Program-made: the position numbers and the translations under genes
The notes under the pieces: model-generated
What the model was told of the DNA's origin: nothing
What the model saw: only the letters and a program-made list of their open reading frames with translations
The model's database searches: none
DNA from: Acidobacteriota bacterium
GTDB taxonomy: Bacteria > Acidobacteriota > Terriglobia > Acidiferrales > UBA7541
DNA: 64,000 nt
Assembly: GCA_013289825.1 (NCBI GenBank)
Contig: JABCZF010000007.1
Coordinates: 62,001 to 126,000, forward strand
Direction of reading: 5' to 3'
In this document: positions 35,026 through 43,796 of the stretch, one piece after another
Position numbering within the stretch: position 1 is the first letter of the stretch
How the letters are laid out: each line of letters begins with the position of its first letter

Positions 35026-36353
35026 AGCTAGCCTCAACAGCCGCGCAACTCTGGGGCAAAGCCGACCGCTCCGCGGTGCGCGCCTTTTTTCTTTCCATCG
35101 CTGCGCTGGCCATCGCTCTGCTCCTCGCGATTTATTCCGGCACGGCCGCGGAGTTGGGCCATCTGGCCATGGCCATCACTTCCGCGCTCGGCGCTCTGCT
35201 CGTCGCCGCGTGGGTGGCTGTCACGCTCGTTCCGGTTCTCGCCAAACGCACTCCGCTTCGCTGGATCGGCTACAAAATGGAGTACCGAGTCACCCGCGAA
35301 GGCTGGATTTACGTTCTCGGAATTTTCTTGGTCGCGGTCGCCGCGCTGAACACCGGCAACAATCTGCTATTCCTGATCCTCGCGAGTCTGATCGCCATTA
35401 TCTTGATGTCCGGCGTTCTTTCTTCGATCACTCTTTCCGGCGTCGAGATGCGCTTGCAGCTGCCAGAGCACATTTTCGCGGGCCAGCCGGTCCGCACGCT
35501 TGTCGAGGTGCACAACGAAAAGCTGACCTTGCCCTCGTTTTCTCTTCGCGTCGAAGCCGTCCGCCAGAAAACTTCTGCCCATGCTGCCATGCTCGAGACG
35601 CCGGTCTATTTCCCTTACATTCCGAAGCATGACCGCGTGCAACAACACGTGCCCGTGACTTTTCCGCGTCGCGGCATTTATTCTCAGGAAGCGTTCCGCA
35701 TCGTTACCAGATTCCCCTTTGGCTTTTTGCAGAAAGCGCGCCGTATCGATTTGAAGTCGGAGGCACTCGTCTATCCATCGGTCGAGCCCAAGCAGGACTT
35801 CTTTGAGGTCCTCCCAGGGATGCAAGGTGCGCTCGAAAGCCTGGCCAAAGGCCGCGGACAGGATTTGTACGCCTTGCGCGACTACCAACCCCGTGACAGC
35901 TCCCGTCACGTACATTGGAAAGCTTCCGCGCGGCTGGGTTCGCTGATGGTCCGCGAATTCACGCGTGAAGACGATTGCCGTGTCATTCTCGTCCTGGATC
36001 CCCACACCTCCCCAGGCCTCGCGGCGAAAGAAGCTGATGTTCGCTTCGAGCGCGCCGTGACCATGTGCGCGGCGCTCGCCTGGCATTTTTTCGAACGCAA
36101 TGCCATCTTGCAGTTCCGCACCGCGGGCTTTGAAACTCCTCTCGTCGAAGCCGAAGAGATTATCTTCGATACGCTGCGACATCTGGCCACTGCAAAACCA
36201 TGTCCGCCGGACCCCAAGCGCGCGCTGCTCTCGGGCCTGGCCAGCTCCCCGGAAATATTCCGCGTGATTGTCACCAGCGAATCCCGCGGCACCATCCCGT
36301 CCAGCATCTGGAACCACTCCTGGGTCATCTTTCTCGAAGATCTGGCGTCCTGA
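35022..36353 (+). CDS. DUF58 domain-containing membrane protein
   Basis: A 443-residue protein with two pairs of N-terminal hydrophobic helices (about 22-65 and 90-130), a beta-rich middle, and a DUF58 domain marked by KGRGQDLYALRDYQPRDSSRHVHWKASARLGSLMVREF. That segment begins the von Willebrand-like fold typical of MoxR partners. The family includes proteins proposed to act in envelope assembly, but no reaction is established. The GTG start overlaps the moxR stop. Part of a moxR-DUF58-(mutY)-transglutaminase arrangement. Confidence 0.9.
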   Translation: MKLASTAAQLWGKADRSAVRAFFLSIAALAIALLLAIYSGTAAELGHLAMAITSALGALLVAAWVAVTLVPVLAKRTPLRWIGYKMEYRVTREGWIYVLGIFLVAVAALNTGNNLLFLILASLIAIILMSGVLSSITLSGVEMRLQLPEHIFAGQPVRTLVEVHNEKLTLPSFSLRVEAVRQKTSAHAAMLETPVYFPYIPKHDRVQQHVPVTFPRRGIYSQEAFRIVTRFPFGFLQKARRIDLKSEALVYPSVEPKQDFFEVLPGMQGALESLAKGRGQDLYALRDYQPRDSSRHVHWKASARLGSLMVREFTREDDCRVILVLDPHTSPGLAAKEADVRFERAVTMCAALAWHFFERNAILQFRTAGFETPLVEAEEIIFDTLRHLATAKPCPPDPKRALLSGLASSPEIFRVIVTSESRGTIPSSIWNHSWVIFLEDLAS

Positions 36354-36395
36354 GCGGATTTCCTCCGTGGTCCAGTCGAAGCTCTGCGAGCGACT

Positions 36396-37541
36396 GTGCG
36401 AGAATACGTCGTGACCATGCTCACCGGCGGCGAGCTCACTTCTTTTCGCAGGCAATTGCTCGCCTGGTTTCGCCAATTTCAGCGCGACTTGCCGTGGCGG
36501 CGCAGGAAAGATCCATACGCAATCTGGCTCTCGGAAATTATGCTGCAGCAGACTCGCGTCGCCGCCGTGATTCCTTATTACGAACGATTCCTGGCGCGCT
36601 TCCCGGATGTTCGGGCGCTAGCAGAAGCGCCCCAGGAGGAGGTGCTTCGGCTTTGGTCCGGTCTCGGCTACTACAGCCGCGCGCGAAATCTGCAAAAGGC
36701 CGCGCAACAAATCGTTGCGCTACACAGCGGAGAATTCCCTCAGGATGAAGAATCCATCCTCGCGCTGCCCGGCATCGGCAGTTACACCGGTGCTGCGATT
36801 CTAAGCATCGCCTTTGGCGCAAAGCACGCGGTCCTCGATGGCAACGTGGCGCGCGTCCTTGCTCGGCTCGGCACCATTCGCGGCGACCTGCGGGAATCGC
36901 GCCGCTGGCAGTCGCTTCAAAGAACCGCCGGCGATCTTCTTGATCCGCAATCGCCGGGAGCCTGGAATCAGGCCATGATGGAACTCGGCGCCATGGTCTG
37001 CACCCCGCGCGCGCCACAATGCCGGGTGTGTCCCGCTGCGAAATTCTGCCGCGCGCGCCAATCGGGCGATCCCGAATCTTTTCCTGAAAAGAGAAAAAAA
37101 CCAGAAGCCGTGCAAATCGTGCTGGCCGCGGCGGTGCTTCACACCCCGCGCGGCCAAACGCTTCTCTTGTCTCCGCCCGGAAAAAAAACGGAGACCAAAC
37201 CCGCCGCCGACGACATCGCAACGCTGGTCTCGCGGTTGTGGCATTTCCCAACGGTGGCGATACGCAAAGATGCGTTGGCGGAGCTCCGGAATTTTCTCGC
37301 GGGCGTTCTTTCCCTCAAAAATGGCACGTTTCACCTGCAGCCGCTCGCTAAAGTTCGCCATGCCGTGACCTACCGCAACGTCACGGTTCTTTCCTTCCGA
37401 ATCGCCGTTGCGAAAATTCCGCACATCCGCGGCGCAAAAAGCATTCGGCTGGAAGATTTCGCAAAAGTGCCCGTCTCGAATCTTACGCGAAAGATCGCGC
37501 GCGCCGCGCTACAGAAAACGGAGGCCGCCGAACAACAGTAG
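36396..37541 (+). CDS. mutY: A/G-specific adenine glycosylase MutY
   Basis: The enzyme removes adenine mispaired with 8-oxoguanine. At 381 residues it carries the HhH motif ILALPGIGSYTGAAILSIAF, the catalytic Glu region SEIMLQQTRV, the catalytic Asp in FGAKHAVLDGNVARVL, and a [4Fe-4S] cluster loop with Cys202, Cys209, Cys212 and Cys218 in the C-x6-C-x2-C-x5-C spacing. The C-terminal third is a Nudix-like 8-oxoG recognition domain. GTG at 36396 is taken; an ATG seven codons downstream is a fair alternative. It splits the DUF58 and transglutaminase genes. Confidence 0.95.
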   Translation: MREYVVTMLTGGELTSFRRQLLAWFRQFQRDLPWRRRKDPYAIWLSEIMLQQTRVAAVIPYYERFLARFPDVRALAEAPQEEVLRLWSGLGYYSRARNLQKAAQQIVALHSGEFPQDEESILALPGIGSYTGAAILSIAFGAKHAVLDGNVARVLARLGTIRGDLRESRRWQSLQRTAGDLLDPQSPGAWNQAMMELGAMVCTPRAPQCRVCPAAKFCRARQSGDPESFPEKRKKPEAVQIVLAAAVLHTPRGQTLLLSPPGKKTETKPAADDIATLVSRLWHFPTVAIRKDALAELRNFLAGVLSLKNGTFHLQPLAKVRHAVTYRNVTVLSFRIAVAKIPHIRGAKSIRLEDFAKVPVSNLTRKIARAALQKTEAAEQQ

Positions 37542-37552
37542 ACTCGCAAGCC

Positions 37553-39859
37553 ATGCCTAACGTTATCGTTTCGCGCTGCGTTCTGCGCTCAAGCGCGCCA
37601 CAGTGCTACGATGAAATGGTCCCTATGGCCGCCTCCGCATCCGTAACGAGTGTCCCCGCGCTCCCTGCCGAGCGTTTTTTCCGCACTTCTCTTTTCCTGC
37701 TGCTGGCCACGGCCATCGCCACGCTCGTGAGCACCGGAAAGCTCGATCTCCTCACGATGATCGTGGCGCCATCGGCGGTGCTCTACAAAGGGGTTCGCTG
37801 GTGGCGGCGCTGTCCCGCGGAAATTCCCCAGCGTATCGCCACCCGGCTGGTCGTCGCCTATTTGCTGGTTTTCCCGCTGGACGTCCTTTTTCTTTCGCGC
37901 TCGTTTGTTTCTGCCTCGCCCAATCCCGCTCTCTATGCCGCGCTTCTCGGCGCTGTTCATTTCCTCCTGTTTGTAATGCTCATCCGTCTTTACAGCGCCA
38001 CCACGGACCGCGATGCGCTTTTTCTGACCATGCTCTCCTTCGCGGCGATTCTCGCTTCCGCCGTTCTCACCATCGATACGACTTTCCTCGGTCTTTTCTT
38101 TTTGTTTCTCTTGTTTGGAGTGGCCACTTTCGTGGGCCTCGAAATGCGGCGTGGCTCAAAGGGCGCGATGGCGCCGGACGTTGATGTGCAGCCAAAGCAG
38201 GAACGCCGCCTCGATCGCGCGCTGGTTCTGGCAGCCCTCAGTGTGGCTTTCGGCGCGATGATCATCGGCGGCGCGCTGTTTTTCTTTTTCCCGCGCTTCA
38301 GCGCCGGTTATCTAGGCCGCACCAGCTTGCAGCCGACGCTCATGTCCGGCTTCAGCGACGACGTGGAGCTGGGCCAAATCGGCGAGATCAAGAAAAATTC
38401 TGAAATCGTGATGCGCGTGCGCACCGGCAAGCCGGTGAGCTACCCCTACTTGCGCTGGCGCGGCATCGCACTTTCCGAGTTCGATGGAAAACGCTGGTCC
38501 TCCCCCGATCGCGACGCCACCACCATTCCAGCGGGACTCAACGGGTGGATCAACTTGCTGGACCGGCCTGCGGAACCGGACCCCACCGCCACCGTGGTGC
38601 GCTATACCATTCTTCTCCAGCCCGTCGCTACCGACACAATGTTCGCGCCTGCGAACTTGGTCTCCGTGCGCGGAAATCTTTCCGGTGAAAGTTCAAACCC
38701 GGAATTGGGCGCGCGCCGCAGCTATATCATCCGCGACGGGAGCGGCTCCATATCGAATCCTTTTCATAATTTCACCACGCTGCGCTACGAAGGGTTTTCT
38801 CTGCTGCCGGCGAGAAATGTGCCCCGGTTGCGGGCGGCTTCGACGGACTATCCCGAAGAAGTTCGCGACACCTACTTGCAGCTGCCGAATCTCGATCCAC
38901 GAATTCCGAAATTGGCGAAGGACATCACCGCGCTAGCGCAGACGCCCTTCGACAAAACCATAGCTCTTGAAGGCTATTTGCGTTCGCGTTTCACGTACAC
39001 TCTGAATCTCACGGGAAAACCCGGCGACGACCCGCTGGCGCATTTTCTTTTCGAGACCCGCGCTGGCCACTGCGAATACTTTGCTACCGCCATGGCCATC
39101 ATGCTTCGCACGCTGGGAATTCCCACGCGGGAAGTAAACGGCTTTTTGCCGGGTGAGTACAACGACCTCGGCGAGGACTACGTCGTGCGCGCCAGCGACG
39201 CGCACAGTTGGGTTGAAGTTTATTTTCCCGGCACTGGCTGGATGACCTTTGATCCCACGCCGCCGGGCGCAGAATCCGCTGGCGGTTTTTTCTCGCGCTT
39301 CGGCCAGTACATGGACTGGTTTGAGCTTTCCTGGAACGAGTGGGTCATCAACTACGATTTCATCCATCAAATTCTGTTGGCGCAAACCATGCAGCGCAGC
39401 ACGCGCACGTGGACAGAGACCGCCCGCTCTTGGTTTGTAAGGCAAGAAGCAAAAGGGCGAAGGTGGATGAGGTCTTGGAATACCGGGCTTCGCTTGCTGC
39501 TTGCTCTTGCCGTCGGGCTGTTCCTGCTGGCGTTGCGCTTCGATCTGGTGGTCGCGTTTGCGCGGCGGTTATGGTTGTCGTGGCAACTTCGTTCACCGGA
39601 CCTGGCGCGCTCCAATCCGCAGCTCGCTTCGCGGCTGTACGGCGAACTTTTGTACTTGCTCGCACGGCGCGGCTTCGCGCGTCAGCCTACCCAGACGCCG
39701 TTTGAGTTCGCGGAAGCAGTTTCGCTACCGCGTCTCGCGCCGGCCGTGCACGAATTCACCCAGCACTATACGCGAGCGCGTTACGGCGGAGCGCCTTGCG
39801 ATACCGTTCGCCTGCGAGCGCTTCTGCAACAGATTCGCTCGTCCTTCGCATCGAGATGA
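37553..39859 (+). CDS. DUF3488/transglutaminase-like membrane protein
   Basis: A 768-residue protein with six or so N-terminal membrane helices (to about residue 265), a periplasmic transglutaminase-like core, a further membrane helix (~645-665) and a DUF4129-like cytoplasmic C-terminal region. The papain-like triad is present: Cys507 in RAGHCEYFATAMAIMLR, the His in ASDAHSWVEVYF, and the Asp in MTFDPTPPG. Proteins of this TgpA type act in the envelope and are near-essential in Pseudomonas; the substrate is unknown. Start is uncertain: ATG at 37616 (residue 22) is also plausible. It belongs with moxR and DUF58. Confidence 0.9.
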   Translation: MPNVIVSRCVLRSSAPQCYDEMVPMAASASVTSVPALPAERFFRTSLFLLLATAIATLVSTGKLDLLTMIVAPSAVLYKGVRWWRRCPAEIPQRIATRLVVAYLLVFPLDVLFLSRSFVSASPNPALYAALLGAVHFLLFVMLIRLYSATTDRDALFLTMLSFAAILASAVLTIDTTFLGLFFLFLLFGVATFVGLEMRRGSKGAMAPDVDVQPKQERRLDRALVLAALSVAFGAMIIGGALFFFFPRFSAGYLGRTSLQPTLMSGFSDDVELGQIGEIKKNSEIVMRVRTGKPVSYPYLRWRGIALSEFDGKRWSSPDRDATTIPAGLNGWINLLDRPAEPDPTATVVRYTILLQPVATDTMFAPANLVSVRGNLSGESSNPELGARRSYIIRDGSGSISNPFHNFTTLRYEGFSLLPARNVPRLRAASTDYPEEVRDTYLQLPNLDPRIPKLAKDITALAQTPFDKTIALEGYLRSRFTYTLNLTGKPGDDPLAHFLFETRAGHCEYFATAMAIMLRTLGIPTREVNGFLPGEYNDLGEDYVVRASDAHSWVEVYFPGTGWMTFDPTPPGAESAGGFFSRFGQYMDWFELSWNEWVINYDFIHQILLAQTMQRSTRTWTETARSWFVRQEAKGRRWMRSWNTGLRLLLALAVGLFLLALRFDLVVAFARRLWLSWQLRSPDLARSNPQLASRLYGELLYLLARRGFARQPTQTPFEFAEAVSLPRLAPAVHEFTQHYTRARYGGAPCDTVRLRALLQQIRSSFASR

Positions 39860-40204
39860 GTTCTCGGAAAACACGCCCTTGATGGCCACTCTGGCTAGCC
39901 CCGTTCTTTCTCTCTTGGTATGTTACGGACAGCCAACGCGGGTATGGGCCGCTAGCAGTTGGTTTCTATCTTTCGCTGCTCCTCTAGAGGTGTCCGTTCG
40001 GCGCGTCGGCCTTTGATTGCGTCATAAAAACCTTCCCCGCGAATGCGCTTATCTATGCCTTGGTCATTTTGGGCTGGGGGAAGCCCCCTCGACTGGCGAA
40101 AGACTCCGATCTGAAAGCCATGCAGCCGAAATCGCCGCAACCCCGGTTATCGGAGGCTGGCGTGTTACAATTAAGAATTGCGCAAAGGTGCAAATTTACT
40201 GCCT
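39860..40204. other. Intergenic region before rimO
   Basis: No gene is supported in these 345 bases. Several short frames are open near the 3' end but lack ribosome sites and recognisable residues. GGGCTGGGGGAAGCCCC (about 40069-40085) can form a small hairpin. The only clear signal is the extended -10 element at 40163-40171. Confidence 0.4.
40163..40171 (+). promoter_or_regulatory. Extended -10 element before rimO
   Basis: TGTTACAAT: TGn plus TACAAT, one mismatch from consensus, with no good -35. The start would lie about 27 bases before the rimO ATG. The identical nine bases occur before ftsY. Confidence 0.45.
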
Positions 40205-41656
40205 ATGACTAAGGTCGGATTCATCAGCCTGGGATGCCCGAAGAACCTCGTGGATAGCGAGGTGATGATGGGCATTCTTACGCGCGAAGGCTACGAACTT
40301 ACGCCCCGAGCGGATGAGGCGGAGATTCTTGTCGTGAACACCTGCAGCTTCATTGAATCCGCGCAAAAAGAGTCGGTGGACGCCATTCTGGAGATGGCCG
40401 AACACAAGAAATTTGGCGCGGCGCGCAAACTCATCGTGGCCGGATGTCTGGTCGAACGCTTTCGCGAGCAGATTCTCGAGCAGGTTCCGGAGGTCGATGC
40501 CGTCGTGGGAACCGGCGAAGTCGAGCGCATCCTTGAAGCTGTCCATGGCGATCTGCGTGTGTTGCCTGCCGCACCGCCAGCGTTTCTCTATCACGACTTG
40601 ACGCCACGCGTTATTACCACCCCGCGCCATGCCGCGTACATCAAGATCGCCGAAGGCTGCGATCATCCCTGTACCTTCTGCATCATTCCGCAATTGCGCG
40701 GAGCGTTTCGCAGCCGCCGTTTTGAATCCGTCGTTCGTGAAGCGGAGAATCTCACCGCACGAGGCGCGCGCGAAATTACCTTGATCGGCCAAGACACGAC
40801 TTCCTACGGCGAGGATTTGGGCCTGCGCGATGGCCTGGCGCAATTGCTCGAACGCCTGGCACAGGTTGAGAACCTGTTGTGGGTGCGCTTTCTGTACGCG
40901 TATCCGAATCGCGTAACGCAAAAACTGCTGGATACGCTTGCGGCGCATCCACGACTCGCCAAATACATGGACATGCCGCTACAACATGCCAGCCGCAATG
41001 TTTTGGCGCGCATGAAGCGCGGCTCGCATGGCGACGCCTTCTTGAAACTTCTTGAGCGCATCCGCGCAACGATTCCCGGCGTTTCGCTGCGTACTTCGTT
41101 TATCGCGGGTTTTCCGGGCGAAACGGAAGCGGACTTCAACGAGCTTTGCGATTTTGTGCGCGCCGCCAATCTGGATTGGATGGGTGTTTTCGAATATTCG
41201 GATGTGGACAACGCGAACAGCTACGGGCTCGACGAAAAAGTCGACCCAGAAACGATTACGGATCGCCGAAACCGGCTGATGGCTATTCAGAAGAAGATTT
41301 CGCGCGAAAAATTGCACTCGTGGAAAGGCCGCTCGGCCTCGGCGCTGGTCGAAGGCCCGTCGAAGGACAATCCGCTGGTGTGGGAAGCGCGCCTCGAGGG
41401 CATGGCGCCGGACATCGACGGTAAGCTTTATTTGACCGACATTGAATTGCCGACGGGCGAAACCGCCGAGACCGGCGACGTTGCGCGCGTCGAGATTACT
41501 AAGGCCGGCACCTACGACCTCATTGGACGCGTTGTGGAGATTCTGCCGCGGGGCACCGGTTACGGCGTGGCCGAGGTGGCGACCGTCCCGCGCGTTCCGC
41601 CAGCCGAAAAGCTCACCCGTATATCCACGGGCGCTCCGCTGCGCGTCCTCGGCTGA
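40205..41656 (+). CDS. rimO: Ribosomal protein S12 methylthiotransferase RimO
   Basis: A radical SAM enzyme with two [4Fe-4S] clusters that adds a methylthio group to an Asp of ribosomal protein S12. The 483-residue protein starts MTKVGFISLGCPKNLVDSE, diagnostic for RimO; the auxiliary-cluster cysteines include Cys11 and those in VVNTCSF and VAGCLVE. The radical SAM motif CDHPCTFC uses Cys152, Cys156 and Cys159. The C-terminal TRAM-like domain carries the later DLIGRVVEIL. The in-frame ATG at 40205 is preferred over an upstream start that adds nine unconserved residues. Confidence 0.96.
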   Translation: MTKVGFISLGCPKNLVDSEVMMGILTREGYELTPRADEAEILVVNTCSFIESAQKESVDAILEMAEHKKFGAARKLIVAGCLVERFREQILEQVPEVDAVVGTGEVERILEAVHGDLRVLPAAPPAFLYHDLTPRVITTPRHAAYIKIAEGCDHPCTFCIIPQLRGAFRSRRFESVVREAENLTARGAREITLIGQDTTSYGEDLGLRDGLAQLLERLAQVENLLWVRFLYAYPNRVTQKLLDTLAAHPRLAKYMDMPLQHASRNVLARMKRGSHGDAFLKLLERIRATIPGVSLRTSFIAGFPGETEADFNELCDFVRAANLDWMGVFEYSDVDNANSYGLDEKVDPETITDRRNRLMAIQKKISREKLHSWKGRSASALVEGPSKDNPLVWEARLEGMAPDIDGKLYLTDIELPTGETAETGDVARVEITKAGTYDLIGRVVEILPRGTGYGVAEVATVPRVPPAEKLTRISTGAPLRVLG

Positions 41657-41682
41657 GCTATACTCACTCTTCAGGAAAACTG

Positions 41683-41751
41683 CTCTGCGGTCTCTCCGTG
41701 ACCTCGGTGTTAAGACGGGGTTTCAACACCGAGTGCCGAGAGTTCACAGAG
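41683..41751. repeat. Long imperfect inverted repeat downstream of rimO
   Basis: Two arms of 29 and 27 bases (CTCTGCGGTCTCTCCGTGAC... and the matching right arm ending TTCACAGAG) are about 75% complementary and separated by 13 bases. The inner ten bases, CTCGGTGTT/AACACCGAG, pair perfectly. A related CTCTGCG-type segment occurs at about 29092-29125. It may end rimO transcription or be a dispersed repeat of this lineage. Confidence 0.55.
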
Positions 41752-41816
41752 AAGAAAAAACACTGGCTTGGTGATTTGGCGAGAGGCGAGTCCCCAGCCG
41801 TCAAGAGACACTTACG

Positions 41817-42062
41817 ATGAAACATCGCTGCCCGATCTGCAAAACGTCTACCGATTCAGAGAGTAACTCGGATTTTCCCTTTTGCAGCGAGCGCTGTCGC
41901 GAGCGCGACCTCGGTAATTGGGCCAGCGAGAAGTATGTCGTGTCCGAACCGGTGTTTGATATGAGCGAGCTCGCAGCGGGTGAAACGCCGGGCGCGCGAA
42001 AGGCAGAAGACGAAGCCGAGGATTTTAAGGGGTTCCGCAAGGCAGATGACACCATCCACTGA
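41817..42062 (+). CDS. yacG: DNA gyrase inhibitor YacG-like zinc protein
   Basis: An 81-residue zinc-binding protein with CPIC near the N-terminus and [21 protein letters not shown], the four-cysteine pattern C-x2-C-x15-C-x3-C of YacG. E. coli YacG binds GyrB and inhibits gyrase. The C-terminal half is acidic and probably disordered. Its last 17 bases overlap the start chosen for pgpA. Confidence 0.88.
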   Translation: MKHRCPICKTSTDSESNSDFPFCSERCRERDLGNWASEKYVVSEPVFDMSELAAGETPGARKAEDEAEDFKGFRKADDTIH

Positions 42063-42750
42063 AATTCCCGGCGGCGGGATGTCTCCACAAAAAAAGCCGC
42101 GGCTGGCGATGGCCATAGCGACGGCGCTGGGCGTCGGTTATTTGCCCGGAGCCCCGGGCACGTTTGGCTCGCTCGTAGGAGTTCTGACTGCCGTGCTCTC
42201 TGCCGTATTTTTCTTGCGCCCAGCATCGATTCGCGAGCTGTTCTCACTGCACCCGCTTACGGATGCGGTGTTTTCCGATAACCACTTTCTAGTTCCGGGC
42301 AGTGACATTCACAATTCCACGCTGGCGTTGCCGCTGGTCTCGGCGCTCGGTCTCCTGGTAATCCTCGGCGCGATTGGCGTGTGGAGCGCTTCCCGGACGG
42401 CAGACTTTTCGGGGATCAAAGATCCGCAGTTTGTAGTGATTGATGAAGTCGCGGGGCAACACCTCACGTTGTTGCTCCCGTTGATTCCCATCGCTCTGCC
42501 GCATCTGACGGAGCACCTGGACCTTTCCACCTACGCCATTTTTTTCACGCTGAGTCTCGTGAATTGGAAATACCTGCTGCTGGGATTCCTGCTTTTTCGC
42601 TTGTTTGACATTTGGAAGCCCTTTCCGGTGCGGCAGCTTGAAAAACTTCCGCACGGGTGGGGCATCATGGCGGATGACTGGATGGCTGGCATCTACGCTG
42701 CTATCCTGTTGCGAGTGGCGCTACACTTTGGGTTGCTTGGCTGGGTATGA
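42046..42750 (+). CDS. pgpA: Phosphatidylglycerophosphatase A
   Basis: A membrane phosphatase that makes phosphatidylglycerol from its phosphate. The 234-residue protein shows the family motifs [72 protein letters not shown]. Between helices one and two it has a longer hydrophilic insert (about 60-100) than E. coli PgpA. The ATG at 42046 overlaps yacG; an ATG at 42079 with GGCGGCGGG just upstream is equally possible. Its stop overlaps the following gene by four bases. Confidence 0.92.
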   Translation: MTPSTEIPGGGMSPQKKPRLAMAIATALGVGYLPGAPGTFGSLVGVLTAVLSAVFFLRPASIRELFSLHPLTDAVFSDNHFLVPGSDIHNSTLALPLVSALGLLVILGAIGVWSASRTADFSGIKDPQFVVIDEVAGQHLTLLLPLIPIALPHLTEHLDLSTYAIFFTLSLVNWKYLLLGFLLFRLFDIWKPFPVRQLEKLPHGWGIMADDWMAGIYAAILLRVALHFGLLGWV

Positions 42751-43796
42751 AATTCGGCTTCGGTTCTTCGGCAGAAAAAAACGGCATTCCCCGTATTGAT
42801 AGAGTCGTGCCTGCCGCTGCCATTCCCGGCGGCGAGATCGTCATTCACGGCAGCGGATTCGCTTCGCTCGCGCATCCGCGTCCGGTGGTGCGTTTTGGCG
42901 AAGTAGAAGCGGGGCTGGCGCTGGCCAGCGAACACCGCTTGATTGCGCGAGTCCCGGAAGGGGCTAGTGGCGGCATGGTCCGCGTCTCCAGCGCCGCCAA
43001 CGAAAGCCAGCCGCATCCCGTCTCGATCGGCGTGCAAATCGCGGACAATCTGCACCCGATTGCCAACCCCGCGGTCGACGCGTACGGCAATACCTACGTT
43101 ACGTTTTCGGGCAACCGCGGGCAGCGCGTTCCCGTTTCGCTCTATAAAATTACCGCGAATTACAGCATAAAACCCTTCATTACTTCGCTGGTAAATCCCA
43201 GCGGCTTGGCGGTGGACCGCGCAGGGAATCTTTTCGTTTCTTGCCGAAACGACGGCACGATTCACCGCATTACACCGGAGGGCCGCGCCGAGCAGTGGAT
43301 TGAAGGGATGGGCGTTGCCACGGGCATCGCGTTCGACCGCCACGAGAACCTTTACGTGGGCGACCGAAGCGGAACGATCTTCAAAATCAGTCCAAGCCGC
43401 GAGGTTTTTGTTTTTGCAACCATCGAGCCGTCCCTGGCCGCTTATCATCTGGCGTTTCATCCCAACGGCGACCTTTATGTTACCGGGCCGACGACCTCCA
43501 GCTATGACCGCGTCTACCGCATCACGCAAGGCGGCGATGTCACTACGTTTTTTCGCGGCCTCGGACGTCCGCAGGGCCTGGCGTTTGACCGCGACAGTAA
43601 TCTGTACGTGGCCGCTTCCTATGGCGGACGACGCGGCATCATTCGCATTACGCCGCAGGCGCATGCCGAGGTGGTTCTCGGCGGCTCCGGCCTGGTGGGC
43701 ATGGCGCTGCAATCTTCGGGCCGCGCGATCCTCGCCACCACCGGCGCACTTTTCACACTGGATTGGGACATCCGCGGCCTGCCGCTGCTCGGATGA
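42747..43796 (+). CDS. IPT/TIG plus NHL-type beta-propeller protein
   Basis: A 349-residue protein. Residues ~15-95 look like an IPT/TIG immunoglobulin-like domain (IDRVVPAAAIPGGEIVIHGSGF). From ~100 on there are at least five propeller blades, each with a repeated pattern such as GLAVDRAGNLFVS, GIAFDRHENLYVG, HLAFHPNGDLYVT and GLAFDRDSNLYVA followed by an I.RITP strand. No signal peptide or membrane helix is seen, so it would be cytoplasmic. Its ATG overlaps the pgpA stop and its stop overlaps the cinA start, both by four bases, so it is tightly tied to this housekeeping run. Function unknown. Confidence 0.75.
   Translation: MKFGFGSSAEKNGIPRIDRVVPAAAIPGGEIVIHGSGFASLAHPRPVVRFGEVEAGLALASEHRLIARVPEGASGGMVRVSSAANESQPHPVSIGVQIADNLHPIANPAVDAYGNTYVTFSGNRGQRVPVSLYKITANYSIKPFITSLVNPSGLAVDRAGNLFVSCRNDGTIHRITPEGRAEQWIEGMGVATGIAFDRHENLYVGDRSGTIFKISPSREVFVFATIEPSLAAYHLAFHPNGDLYVTGPTTSSYDRVYRITQGGDVTTFFRGLGRPQGLAFDRDSNLYVAASYGGRRGIIRITPQAHAEVVLGGSGLVGMALQSSGRAILATTGALFTLDWDIRGLPLLG

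Noticed and set aside
40017..40204. Short open frames before rimO, such as the 63-codon one ending at 40208.
   Set aside because: No ribosome site or known residues, and they cover the likely rimO promoter.
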